From Dirofilaria immitis (lineage: Eukaryota > Nematoda > Chromadorea > Rhabditida > Onchocercidae), in the NCBI GenBank assembly GCA_024305405.1, contig JAKNDB010000087.1, forward strand, positions 7,938,501-8,002,500: DNA of 64,000 nt, in the 5' to 3' direction. The position numbers and the translations under genes are program-made. The notes beneath the pieces were generated by a model. It searched no databases. It was given only the letters and a program-made list of their open reading frames with translations, and was not told the DNA's origin. Below are positions 33,130 to 45,964 of the stretch, piece after piece; within the stretch, counting starts at the first letter, position 1; the number at the start of each line of letters is the position of its first letter.

Positions 33130-36100
33130 ATGAGAAGCATTTTTATGTTGGCAAATAGTGTTACGTTGGAAGATGGTGAAATTCAAGATGATGATAATAG
33201 TTTGACCGATACTCGAAGGTTAATTTTTTTTTGAAATATAATAATCTCTGGAATGCTTTAATGTTAAGTATTTTCAATTTTTAAACTGTTAATATAATGA
33301 ATTTGCAATGATTGCGATAATGCTCAATCACCGCAAATTAGACATTTCTTATGTTATCGATCGGATATCTAAATAGCAGCCAAAAAACTTGAAGCTAACA
33401 ATTTTGTAAAATGTTATCTTGAAGTGAGATTGAAACTTTTATCTGTTAAAATTGTCATTGTACATAGTTTGTCCTTTTTTGTTGATTACTTATACGATAG
33501 AAGGTTAGATAAGAATATAAAAATAGCGGGAAGTTAAAAATGAAGTAAAAAATATAATATACGACTATATATCGACATATTGTCATTAAAAAATTTAGTA
33601 TCACGAATATTTTAATACCACGAATTTTTGTTTGCCGAGTAATTCAAAGTCTTTGCATTGTTCATTTCTTTATCCTTGTTGGCCTGAAAGATTATTATCA
33701 GAGATTAAAATTATTTGTAATTACTGGATTTTTTATTTTTGGTTTCGAATGTTGAACTTTTTATCATCATGGTAATTTAATATAAGTAATTAGTTTGTGT
33801 CGTATTACTTTCCTAATATTACATTTCAATTGACTTTTATTTGTAGGATTACATCAACGGAAATGATATCAGAGAATATGACGCATATTTCATCAAGTCT
33901 GGACGAGGAACGAGAGCGTGAAGTGGACCGTATTATTCGTGAAGTACAGGTCTTGAAGTGTATTCTTCAGGGACTAGCTTATCTTTAAGTAGACTTAAAA
34001 CTATACTCATAGCTCTATTAAAATTTGATAGTAATCATTCGAATTCCAACTTTACATCTAGATTTTACATCTACATTCTGAATGACAGACTTCCATTTCC
34101 TTCACTGCTTTTATTGTTTACAGTAATTTCTTTTAAATATCAGAGCTGATTTTCAGGAAGCAGCACATAGATCAGAATTCATGAACTTCACATCTGCTAA
34201 ACATTCAGTAGAAAATGTGAATTCTGATGATGAGGATGCTTTACGTTTGGCAGTATTAAATACAAGCAAAGATAGAAGATTTGTACCACCATCCATATCT
34301 CAGGAAGCAGAAGAGGGAGAAATCAGTGAGAATTCTGATATTAACATAAATCAGACATAAGTATAGTTCAAGGAAGCATAAATTTAATTCAGTGGATTCA
34401 CCACCAGGAGATTTTAAAGTGAATTAATACTTGAAGCAATTTTGAAACACAATATTTACGAATCTGAAACTATTCCCAATTCCGACAAATTTGACATTTT
34501 TCGATATCTTGACATTGTATCCAAAATTTTTCTTCAATAAATTTTTGGGTGATTTTTTCTGGAGCGTTTTCCTTTAGTTTTGGCTAGACGATCCAGAAAT
34601 GCTATTGTTATAGAAATTCGGAACTAATTCAAATTTTGAACTTGACTTTTGAGCTTTAACGTTTACCTGTTTTTATTACAGTTGATGCTTCTTATGTGGT
34701 ACGAAAAGGTCAACAAATAAACATGCACTCTTCATCGCGACAGACTTGGGTGGAATTGAAAGGAAGACAAAGTAAACTTATTAATTTTTCTTGCTGATGT
34801 AAATTGAAGAATTTCTATATCGAATAATTAAGATGAAGTGTAGCATTTTACTTAAATATGCTGAAATATGGCATGTAAGTTAGGTGCTAATTTCAAAAAT
34901 TTGCATAAAAAAGCGATATAATTTCAAGAGAAAATGCTTATATATTTAATTAAATATGCTAAAATTTTTCAATCTTTTGCAGATATTAAGTCTCAAATGT
35001 ATAGTGATATGCAAAATCGCATCAAAAGTCGTAAATTTCATGAGGCTGCGACGCCACTAAAAGTGGCGGTACGGAATGATAATGCAAACAGTTATTGTTG
35101 GATCCTAAGTAAACAACAGAAAGCAGTTGCAGCATCTAATAGTGTTGAGATGATGGAGACAGCTGTGAAACAATTTTCGAATCCGTAAAATTTTAGTCAT
35201 CGAAACAAACTTCTTGCAGCAGCATGTTGATTAAACTTGTCGTTTTCGGCCAGGAGATCAGAGCTCAAAACTGTTGCTGCGATAGAATCATCAAACTTGG
35301 CTTATAGTTCTAGTTCCTGCAATTAAGCAGTGATTCCTTTTTATAATTCTTGCACAACGAAACTAATCAAATGGGCTGACTAGTTACAAGAAACAATCAT
35401 TTTTTTTTCATGCTTTCCCTTACACTTTTAATTTAGAAATGAGAGAAGATTATTTTATTTTTAATTAGTCCTACTTCGAAAATTCATTTAGATTTGAGGA
35501 GCAACTACATCGACTTCGATTGCGAGTGGAAGCAAGTAAATTTTCAAAGAAAGTAGAGAATTTGAGTGATAATTATGAGCAAGTTGGAATGGATATTGTA
35601 GACAGTGATCGAGGTTTTTAGTTTATTTTTAACGTTACAATTTTATATTAAGATAATGAAAATCGCTTATTTTCTTTAGAATTGAAGAGCGATGTAATGA
35701 AATACTAAATATATAGTTTACAGATAAGGCAGAATAAATCTGAAAATAATTTTTAATTTTTTTACACCTCTTGCGTGAAGCGGAATTCCATGAGTTTCTT
35801 TTGTGATTATACTTTAATAAAAATCTTTGATATAATTGTTAATGAAAATCTTTGATATAATTGCACTTTTCGTATAAGCGAGCGAATTCGTTTCAACTCC
35901 ATATCTAACATTAAAAAAATTTACTGAATTTTTTGCTATGCATCAAGAATCCATGATTAAATGGATTGTTAATAATTTGCGGAATTCAGATTCACGTTCA
36001 CGATCATCACCAACATCACCGTTAGTCGATGCTATGGCTATTTGTCCTTATGAAATACAAAGCCGAAAAGGCGTCGCATTCGATGGTGTTGATAACGAAG

Positions 36101-39100
36101 AGGATGTTGATCAATTACGTGCTGAACTGTTAGAGCAGGTAAGTATTTGAAAACATTTCAAATATTATAAGAATATCAATTCCTCGTAATTTATATTTCA
36201 TACTCATCGCTAAAATTAATTTGAGAACATTCTTGCCACGAGAGTATAATATAAAATTAATGAACAGAAAATTAACTTGCTTTCATTTTATTTATTTTTA
36301 TAGTGTATCACATTATCTAGTTCTTGGTTTTTTTTTCCATACATTTTTGTGAAACTGATTAAAATTAAGCCTTATTACAGATAATGCAAAGAAAGAACGA
36401 AAAGAAGTTAACATCGCTGAAATCCTCACTTGAAGAAGGTGAATTAAGCAGTGCAAATTCAGAAGATCAATCTGCTCGTGGTAGTAACGAAGGACCAAGT
36501 TCCAGTTATGGGTATTTTTACGAAAATTCCTCAAAGTATTTGAACCATTTTACAAGTGTTCGATTCAGGGAATAACGTTCCATTTAGTTTGAAAATAAAG
36601 AACTGAATCAAGCATCTATTATATGAATGGAAACAGAAAAAATGATGCTTGTTGAATTGACGAGTTACATAATATCTATTTGCAGAGTTAAAACGCATTA
36701 TTCTAAAAATTTACAAATGTTGCAGAGCAAAACCGGAAATCTATAATAGATCGGAAGGTTTGTTGGTCTGTTGTTTTGAATGAAATAGTTGCTTATTAGA
36801 TATCGTTACTACCTTGATTCCGACCTGATTCGAGAAAATTTTTAGCGTTCAAGGAAAGATGATTCTTTATCTAGTGGAAGCGACGATGGACCAATTCAAG
36901 ACTATCATATCAAGTTACCACGAAAAAGAAAAGAGAGCTTTCGAGAAGCTATCCCTAAAAGGTTAATGACTATTTTTAGGTCATTTCCAGGGTTAAACAA
37001 CTATTTTTAGATTATTTTTAGGATTATAATAAATTATCTGTTTATGCTAAGCTTTCTTAAGCTTCATATTTTATTTCTGTGCATGTGTAATGCAGGTTAC
37101 ATTGGAAACCAAAGGATGAATTTGGTGACATAGCAGGAATAGAAGCGAGAAAAATTGAAGATTGGGAACGTATGATTAATGCTGAGAAGAAAATGTTGAA
37201 GGAAATTGAAAGGAAACTGAGGCATCGTGACGATCAAAAAAGTGTCATGCGAAGAAAACGTGATAACTTTTTGGTTAGCTTTTATACTCTGATTTCTTGA
37301 ATTTCTTGTTGCTTTTTTAATTTCTTTTTTTTCATTTCGTTATCATAATTATATGATTTCGCAAAGAAGCAAATACTAACCATTGACAGTTTTAACACCG
37401 TTAAAATCAAAGGAATATGATTTAATAGGTAACTTCTAAAGGGATCTAAAGAAGAGCTATTGAGAAGAATTGTAATGCACAGTCGGTAGATTTTGATGTA
37501 CTTGATGCAGTGTAAATTTTGTAGTTTTAATATCTTTATTTATTATTTGTCTTTTGTGCTTCTTCAGGAAAGAGCGAATCGTTGTGCTCATCAGCTTGGT
37601 GTTCTTGAAGCGGAAATGGAGGTGCTTCGGTGTGACCAAGAAAAGGCTGAAGGCCGTTTGTCATATTTGGAAAGACAGTTGGATAAAGCGCAATGTGAGG
37701 AGAAGTACAAGAATGTTAAAAGAAAACATTTGAAAAAGAAAGTAAACGATTGGAGCGGTTAGCAGAAGAAACTAAATCAATGAAAAATATAAATAAGAAT
37801 GTTGGACATGTTTATGAGCCAACTCAAATAGTGATCAAACCGGTAAATGATGCAGAAGTACCAGGAATGATAAAAGCTTCTGCTCTGAAGCCTTCTGAAC
37901 TGCTGAATAACACCATTGCAATGGATTATTCTGACGGTCGAGATGATATTTCAAGACCTACAACTAGTAGTAACGGATCACAGAGTTCTCCTATAGATAT
38001 CTTGAGGTTATCATTTTATATTGGTTTTCTTTTGGATGTTTTACATATTCTTTTACTTCGCCGAAAAACCAGTTTAGAAGGGATCGATTATTGTTTCATG
38101 GATTTGTTCAAGCTTTTGTTTAAGTTAATCTGAGGTGGGCTATTTTCCCAGCGTATCACATATGAGCACATAAAGGAAAGTTTAGCTTGATAATGTGGTA
38201 TATTATGCAGCACTGTAATAATTTTCAGGGATTCTGATATAATCGAGTTATCAGATTCGAATGATTCAATGAATGGCCTTATCACCGCAATGCGTGAGTT
38301 GGAGCAGGAAGAGCTAAGAGCAAATTTCACTGCAGAAGCTGCAACTACGATTAGCTCCAATGTTTATCGTGAAAGTCCGCAGAGAGCTAGAAGGATCAAC
38401 CGTAATGTAACATTATCCGAAAAAGATGTTAATGAATTAAAAAATAATCCGTTAATTATGTTTAACGGATATCGGTACGTATATATAATTTCAAAGTAAT
38501 GTATTTTGAATCGACTTTTGCATTTTTTCATTTTGTTGTGAAATGAACTACTTTCAGTACTTTTTCTTTTCACTTCTTTTTCTATTCGATTTGTAAAAAT
38601 ATTTTTGTTAATAATTTTTAACTGTCTTTTCTTATGCTTTCTTCATGGACATTTCACGATGATTTTAAAAATCAGGAGTTTGATGTTGTAAAAATATAGT
38701 GATACGATTATCTTAAAATGTTTCAGTCAATTCAGACGAACTTGAATGCTTAAAATGGCAAAAGTTTGGTGAAAGCAGATGGCTGCTATCGTACCTCACA
38801 AAATTGAGAATAGCAGTGCTTATAATATGACCATATGCTGATTCCCGAGAAATCTTGATATTCTAATATGTTTATTAAACAAAACAATATTACAACACTG
38901 ATTTATTTGTATCATTTAAACTAATTTCAGCATATCTCCAACATTTCCTTTTCACCTCATAGCCCATCGAGCGCTGTCAAACAAGCTGGATCCGTTGAAA
39001 CCGCTTTGTTATTATGAATTGTTAGGAAGGTGTGCTGATCCAACATGTTCAATGTTCGTTTATTTGACTTTAATCAAGCTGCAGAAGATCGGTCTAAAGT

Positions 39101-40436
39101 ACATAAAAGTAATGCATGATTTTTCTTATAACGCTTACAGGCAACATGAAGAGGATTATTTGCTGTCCGATGAAGAATTAATATGTACCATATTAGCTTA
39201 CTGCCCAAATCTTTGCCCACCTAAAAGATGTTTTGTAAGTTTCTTTTCTAATTTTCCTCTCTAAAATTTTGAGTAATATTCGTGTTCAAGATATTTATGG
39301 AGAGATATTCAAATATATCTGAAAATTGTTCACTTAATTAATAATTAAGTTGAATAATTTATTTGGCATTTGAATTTACATAGATTTTGCTTTTATTCTT
39401 TCCAGCTGAATATGCTTGTGAAATACTGAAGCAACACGAAGCAAAACCGGTAGGAGAAATTATTGAGGATATGTTGAAAAGCCTTCCAGATACTGAACGG
39501 CGAATAAGAATTTGTGAAATGGGTATTAAATGTAGGCCACCACCGAAATTATCGAAAGGTAATTTTCTTGCTGTCTTTCGAAAATTGTATTTGCTGATAT
39601 TAGAATTTCTTATTCAGTAGAAAAAGATTAAAAAAGGAAAAAAACGATTTAAATGAGACTTCCAAAAATTGATTTTTTTAAACTACTCAGGGATAGAAAT
39701 TGTTCAGTCACTATGTTGCATCAGCTGCAGTAACGATTTTTGTTTTTAACAAATTAAAAAATCTTAGTTTTCTTGCAGAAAGATTTTTTCATGATATTTG
39801 TTTTGGTATACTTTTTCTGAATTTATTAAATGAGCAAAAATGACCAGAATTCCAGGATTGTGGAGATAAATCGCTCCACAATCTATTTGAGACGTCTTCT
39901 GATAAGACAAATATGGTTATACAGTTGATTTTTACTTCCTCTTGTCAAACTGTAATAAAATGGAAAAAAAATAATACTTTCGATTTCAAATTATTCATTT
40001 CCCAGATTTTGACCAAGTAACAAATATTTCCTATAGTGCTAAAATTTTTCAGATGATGAACCTGTCGAATATGAAGTGCCTCAACAATCCCACGAGTTAT
40101 CACTATGAATGGAAAAATCTACGTAAGGTGAGTGATTACGGTTGTGGCTATGTGCTCTGTAATGGATATTGTGTATTTTTATGTAATTATTTTTATTTAT
40201 TATTTGAACTTTATGTTATATCCTCAATGCCATTTCATTTCTGTATTTCTTTCTGTTAATTTATCATTTGTTTGATCAAACTGCTATCTTCTCGTTTTTT
40301 TTTGAATGTATTACTTTTTATTTAAATATATGTTATTTGAACTCAAAAAGTATTTGTTATACGCCAAGAGGAGGCAACGAAGAACAGAAGAAAATACATT
40401 CGTCAGCAACGTCTGCAAGCAATTAATTCATCGTAA
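33130..40436 (+). CDS. ZFC3H1-like zinc-finger protein
   Basis: Relative of ZFC3H1, the nuclear protein that with MTR4 feeds polyadenylated RNA to the exosome; that role is from the family. Exons: 33130-33218 (ATG), 33847-33949, 34157-34418, 34682-34771, 34983-35184, 35492-35613, 35990-36138, 36381-36511, 36846-36961, 37096-37273, 37568-38006, 38229-38474, 38931-39053, 39141-39234, 39406-39558, 40053-40127 and 40351-40436. Repeated acidic motifs (LEDGEIQDDD, EEGEISENSD, EEGELSSANSED) are typical of the family's N-terminus. RS-type stretches and two coiled-coil exons (37096-38006) follow. NNPLIMFNGYR leads into the diagnostic finger C-YYELLGR-C-ADPT-C-SMQ-H (C-x7-C-x4-C-x3-H), split by an intron at 39053/39141, then DYLLSDEELICTILAYCPNL. 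Frame slips occur near 34355-34365 and in the A run at 37733. The last two exons are uncertain; an alternative stop lies at 40455. It is much shorter than the vertebrate protein and lacks the long helical-repeat C-terminus. Confidence 0.8.
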
Positions 40437-40511
40437 TGCTATTGGAAATCTCTAATTTATTGAAAATTGTATGTAAATTGTAAATTATTTTTTTGCTCTG
40501 ATTTATTCAGT

Positions 40512-40517
40512 AATAAA
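40512..40517 (+). terminator. Polyadenylation signal of the ZFC3H1-like gene
   Basis: AATAAA lies 76 bp after the proposed stop at 40436, with a second AATAAA about 10 bp later. The downstream gene's acceptor is about 385 bp away. Confidence 0.6.
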
Positions 40518-40900
40518 AGGAATAAAAATAATTATTTGTTTCCATTCTTTTCCTTATTTTTTTTTGATCCATATTTGGTAATGCACCAAATTTTGTACTT
40601 AAGCATATCTGCCGTGTGAAAAATGCTGAAAGTACAAAGATGTTTCACTAAATACTAAAATAACATTGTTTTTCGCTTCTTATGAAAGAAGATAAAAAAT
40701 GTTTTAAGTTTTATCGAAGTTTTATCATGTGAGTTACACTATTTATCAAATTAGCAAAATATTTTCCTGCTAGTAGAATGGCAACTAAATTTCCGTCGAT
40801 TTGGGAACGATATAGAATTATTCGTGATTGCTGGAATTTTTAATCAGTTCCGTTCATAATTGCGTACTGAATGTATCTGATCAACTGAACATTAAAATTT

Positions 40901-40902
40901 AG
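40901..40902 (+). promoter_or_regulatory. Probable spliced-leader acceptor of DDOST
   Basis: The sequence TAAAATTTAG ends 10 bases before the DDOST start codon at 40913. No coding exon precedes it, so a trans-splice acceptor is the simplest reading. Confidence 0.6.
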
Positions 40903-40912
40903 AAGTGTTAGG

Positions 40913-43900
40913 ATGACAAAATCGCGCTGTTTATTGCTGATTGCTATTCTGATATTACAAATTGCATCATTTATTACCGCTAGCAAAATATTAATATTGG
41001 TCGATAATTTAAATATTAGGGAAACTCATTCCATTTTTTGAAATCCCTGAGAGGTAAGTAATAATTAATTTACTTGAATTCATTCTTTCATGAGCTATTT
41101 TAACCTGTGTTCCATAGGTAGATATCATTTCTCATTGATGTGATGTATGTTATGAGGCTTTCTAAACGACTTCATTTCTTTTATTTCTTTTTTATTTTTC
41201 CTTTTTTTTCGCATTTAACAAATGAAAACAGTATAATTTAATGGAAGCGAATTCAATTATTTAGCGACAATCAATAAATAGTGAGTGGATATACTGTAGA
41301 GAAAGATATCAGAAGTGTATTTTACGTCCTAAAATTTTTTTCTTTTTTATTGTTATTTAACAATGCATAACTTCGTATTTCAGAAAGAGGGCATCAATTG
41401 ACTATAAAAGCAGCAGATGATCAGACATTAACTCTCACAAAATTTGGTGAGCATCTCTACGATCATCTTATCATTTTTGCTCCAGGAGTTGACGGTAATC
41501 TAATTTTGCATCACTTTTTTATTCTTAGATACTCTTGAAAGTGCAGCTTTTTTAAAACATTCATAATAATAAATTGGAAATGAAACTTGTGTCCTCGATA
41601 TTTCAAACATGACAGGGAATGATGTAATGTTTATTAATTCAAGTCTCGGAACTTTTCTTCCATTTTCTCCAGGCTACAAGTGAATTCAATGATTATGGTA
41701 GCTTTTGGTCTTAAATTTAAACTTGGTGAGAAAAAGCGATCTTTCTGATTGTTTCATGGTGCTATAACATTTTTGGATACAAAAATGATCCATCCTGATG
41801 CTAGTCAGTAGAGCAACTGATAACAGATTTTTATCATTTACTAGTATAATTAAATTGGAAGTTAAATAATATTGGATGCCAATAGGTGATGTAATATTAC
41901 ATAAGTGAAATATTGCTGATAAAATAAAGGATTATAGATATAATCTTTTAAGAAATCACTGACATACACTCGGAAACGAGTTGAAAAGATACAAAATATG
42001 CTAATTTATTCTTTTAAGATCGTCCTTTTCATTTCTATTGTTGCATTGAAGTTTGCATTATTTCGATGAGATAAATTACTGCTAATTTAATATAGAAAGA
42101 TTGTGGATACTTTAAAATGGAAAAAGTGGAGAATTTTTGAAGGTGAATATTGTTGATTCTCGGTATCTAGTTACTAGCACTAACATTGGAAATTTTAAAT
42201 TTATTAACATGAAGATCACAAATTTCAGTGTATGTCTTTATTATAGAGTTTGGAGGAACAATTAATGTGAAAGCTATAACATCTTTTATTGATAATGGTG
42301 GCAGTGTGTTAGTGACAGCGGAGCACGTGTTGGTGATGCTTTACATGATTTGGCTGCGGAGAATGGTTTCGAATTTGATGAGAATCGAACTGCTGTTATT
42401 GATCATTTAAATTATGATATCGTTCTTGTAGGTTTTCAGTTTTTATGTTTAACTTAATTATACTTTCATCCATTTTTATGTCTTGTTTTAATATCTGTTT
42501 AAAGGTTTTTGTAGTAGATGTATTTATTCAGGCTTCTACATATTTTTCATTCATCTTTAGTTTTTCTATGCAATTTCTTGTTACTTTATGCTTTTAAGAC
42601 TTTTCGAGTACATTTTGTTAATCATTCTTTTTGTTACTAGACAAAACGGTTTTTTTTTCTTTTAATATCTTTAGAAAATTTAAAAATCAATCGATTTAAT
42701 TGAAGAATTCAATTTAATTATAAATTTTCAGTAGTAGCTGAAAACAATTTTTGGAATTGTTCATAAATGTCTCTAAGTTTTGCTAAATTGTAGGATGAAG
42801 GGGATCACACGACAATTGTAGCTGATCCATCAAATCTTTTATCTGCTCCAATGATTGTAGGAAAAACAATTCAAAATAATCCTATTTTATTTCGTGGAGT
42901 AGCTTTAATTGCTGATAAAACAAATCAGCTTCGTCTGGAAATACTCTCTGCTTCAACAACTGCTTATTCATTCAATCCTCATGATAAAGTTGAAGAAGTA
43001 TGTTTTTGATTAAAGATCTATTCAAATTTAATTTTGATTAAATTAATTTATGAGAAAAGAATGAAATATTAGTAAGAAAGATAAATATTCTCTATAAACA
43101 AGAGAGAGTGATTTAGCTTATCAATCTAAGCCAATCTCTGTTCGATCTAAATCACTCATGCGTGTTAAAATATTTTCAGAATGATTTTTTTTCGGTAATG
43201 TATTGTTATTTCAAAGAAGTTTCGATCAAAAATTTCTGAAATAAAATCAAATTCCAGTTCAAGATTAATTTAATGGAATTTTTGTAAACAATTCACCACA
43301 CACAGAAATTTTCGCTGCTCCGACATAAATATTTCAAATTTCTTTTTTGCTTTATTTCAGTATCCAGGTGCTGTAGGTCGTTCAACACTGTTGATTGGTG
43401 CTATTCAAGCGCGGAATAACGCACGTGTTGTATTGACTGGTTCGATTGCCATGTTTAGCGATGCTTTTATCGATGCAACTGTCAACAAATATAGTTCAAC
43501 AACGAAGTATTTTGATTTCTCTTTAAATTTATGCCGAACGTTCAGTTACTAATGGTTGGAATTTTTCCCATCTTCAAAAAGTAAAAATTCCGAAACTGTG
43601 ATAATTGCAGGATCTGTGAAATGATCAATTATACTATTTTTGGTTAAATCATAGATAATTACTATATTTTTTATTTATCCTTATATGAATGTCTTAACAG
43701 GGAAGTATTGTTTTAGACCCCAGAAAAGTGGGAATTTTGAATTGGTAACCGAATTGAGCAAATGGGTATTCATGGAGAAGGGTGTGTTAAAAGTTAAGAG
43801 TGTTTCGCATCATAAGGTATCTACCACTATTTTTTCCACTTTTTTAGCAGTAGACTTTTCTACTTATTTGACTTCAAAGAAAAGTATTAATTTCATAGGA

Positions 43901-45041
43901 TTACTTCCTTGGATTGAAACTTATTGCAGCGCAATATGAAAAACTTTTACTATTTTATGAATTTAGATTGGTGAAAAGAGTCCTCCACGAGAATATACAA
44001 TATTGGATAGTGTTGAATACACGATTGAAATTGAAGAACTCACTGATGGGACATGGGAACCGTTCAGGGGAACGATGTTCAACTAGAATTTACTCGTATT
44101 GATCCGTTTATTCGAACAACCCTTAAAAATTCCAGTATATTTTCAATTTAATTCTAAAAATTTGTCTTTAAGCTTTTGCTACATTGCTGTCATGACTGAA
44201 GTGAAATTCATGCCAGATAAGAGATTAATAAGCAATGCGTAGTATGTCTTCGAAAGGATAATCTTTTCGTTATGTAGTAGAAAATATTAAAAGATAGGAT
44301 TTAGTAAATTGCCATACCCAAACAAATTGTTTATGTCTTACTATGTGAAATAATTTTATTTTGTTGTTTTATTAAATTTGTAACAGCTTATTGTAGATGG
44401 TAAGTTGAAAACACAGTTTAAACTTCCTGATGTTTATGGTGTATTCAAATTTATGGTCGATTACCGTCGCATGGGATACACACATTTATTGGATGTACAA
44501 CAAGTAAGAAATAAATTTTATAAAGTAGTATACAGTTTATTTTAATAGTAATGATAAGTTTTATCATTTTAAATCCCCTTGATATTCTTAGGAAGGAGAA
44601 CTGTGAAAGAGAAGGGTGACGATACGATTTGTATCAGAAATTTAAAATTTTAGTTTTTGAATACTTAAGAACTGTGGTGGTTAATGTGAAGAGATACGCG
44701 ACAAGATATATGAAATAATTCTTGAATTTCCGTAGACAAGAAAGAAACCCATAATTAAACAGTCTTTGGTGACGAAGTTGATCCGTATCAAAATGTAAGA
44801 ATAGTAAAATTTCTTTTAATTTTTTAACCCTACCAATTTTTATTTTTGATCTTTGATTTGCAATATTTTTATTTAATTTGAGGTATCTGTTCGACCACTG
44901 CAACATACCCAATATGAACGTTTTATCTATAGTGCATATCCCTACTATGTTTCGGCATTTTCGATGATGATAGGAGTTATTCTATTCTCATGCGTCTTTC
45001 TCTATCACAAGGAGCCAGCAAAGGATATAAAGAAGGATTAA
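40913..45041 (+). CDS. DDOST: Oligosaccharyltransferase 48 kDa subunit (DDOST/OST48)
   Basis: Non-catalytic subunit of the ER oligosaccharyltransferase, which moves the dolichol-linked glycan to Asn of nascent proteins. Exons: 40913-41053, 41384-41494, 42247-42427, 42794-42997, 43361-43506, 43717-43816, 43967-44134, 44397-44503 and 44883-45041, giving about 439 aa. An N-terminal signal peptide ([18 protein letters not shown]) precedes [15 protein letters not shown]. Conserved blocks: [87 protein letters not shown] and [15 protein letters not shown]-terminal membrane helix ([19 protein letters not shown]) leaves a short lysine-rich cytosolic tail. Frame slips at single-base runs near 41034, 42320 and 44067 each need one extra base to restore conserved sequence; I treat them as sequencing errors. 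Identity is certain. Confidence 0.95.
43106..43157. repeat. Short perfect inverted repeat in DDOST intron 4
   Basis: GAGTGATTTAG (43106-43116) is repeated inverted as CTAAATCACTC (43147-43157) around a 30-base loop. The 11-bp stem is perfect but short. It could be a small hairpin or chance in AT-rich DNA. Confidence 0.5.
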
Positions 45042-45260
45042 CCTTTATTTGTTTGATGTTCGGTTAATATTTTTATGCTTTTTACTAGTATAAATTGGAT
45101 TTATGTTAAATTAACGACACAACATTCGAAAATTTCATTTGCGAAATAGCTATGATTCTTTTAATAAATTATTGTTATGAAAATGAGAAATTAGTAAGCA
45201 AGTGTTGTGTAATACGCTCGACTTTGTTTTTGTGATGTGTTGTTATCTTTTTATATTGTT

Positions 45261-45266
45261 AATAAA
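45261..45266 (+). terminator. Candidate polyadenylation signal of DDOST
   Basis: AATAAA about 220 bp after the stop codon. Another AATAAA-like hexamer lies at about 45161, so the exact site is not settled. Confidence 0.4.
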
Positions 45267-45964
45267 TGGTTAGTACTGAATATCATCGAATTTATCAATA
45301 AATATTTGATTAGGATAAAAACAGTGAGATAATTGAGCCAGTTTATCATATATTTCAATGTGATATACCATACTTGTACCAATTGATGGAATTTAAAAAA
45401 TTTTTATTTGTTTATTTTTCTGCTTTACAAAGATGCATATTGTACTTAGAAAAATAAATCGATTATTACGGAAAGGAAAGTGTAATAATGTATTTTCCGA
45501 TAATTTAATGGCACCAAAAATGAGAAAGTATTTATGCAGCAACATGGAAAATGCATTTATTGTGGGCAATATCCGGTATTTTCAGCAAAAATTAGCAAGT
45601 TTAAATTCTATTTCACAAAAAAACAATGCCTTTTTATTCACAAAAAAAATGCAGGAAAGAGAAAAATTGGAGGTATAACTATGGATTACTCTTATAATTA
45701 AATTGAAAAGCTAATATATCGTTTTCCAGATAACGATGAAGAATTTTCTACAATTATAACAAAACGCAATTTCATGAAATTTTTTATCGATCCATTTATT
45801 ATCACAGTAGTTTTCTAAAAATTAAAAGATGACTTTGTGAAAAGTATTGCGTAATGCTTAATAAATATCAAGGAATATCCTAAAACATTTCAAGATTAGA
45901 AAATCAAAAATGAATTAATAATATTTGTAGTTGGTGAATACATCGAGGTACATTGATAATCAAT

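Noticed and set aside
45433..45678. 81-residue plus-strand ORF after DDOST
   Set aside because: It is Lys/Asn-rich, no family is recognisable, and there is no partner exon or clear acceptor. Chance or untranslated sequence is as likely.
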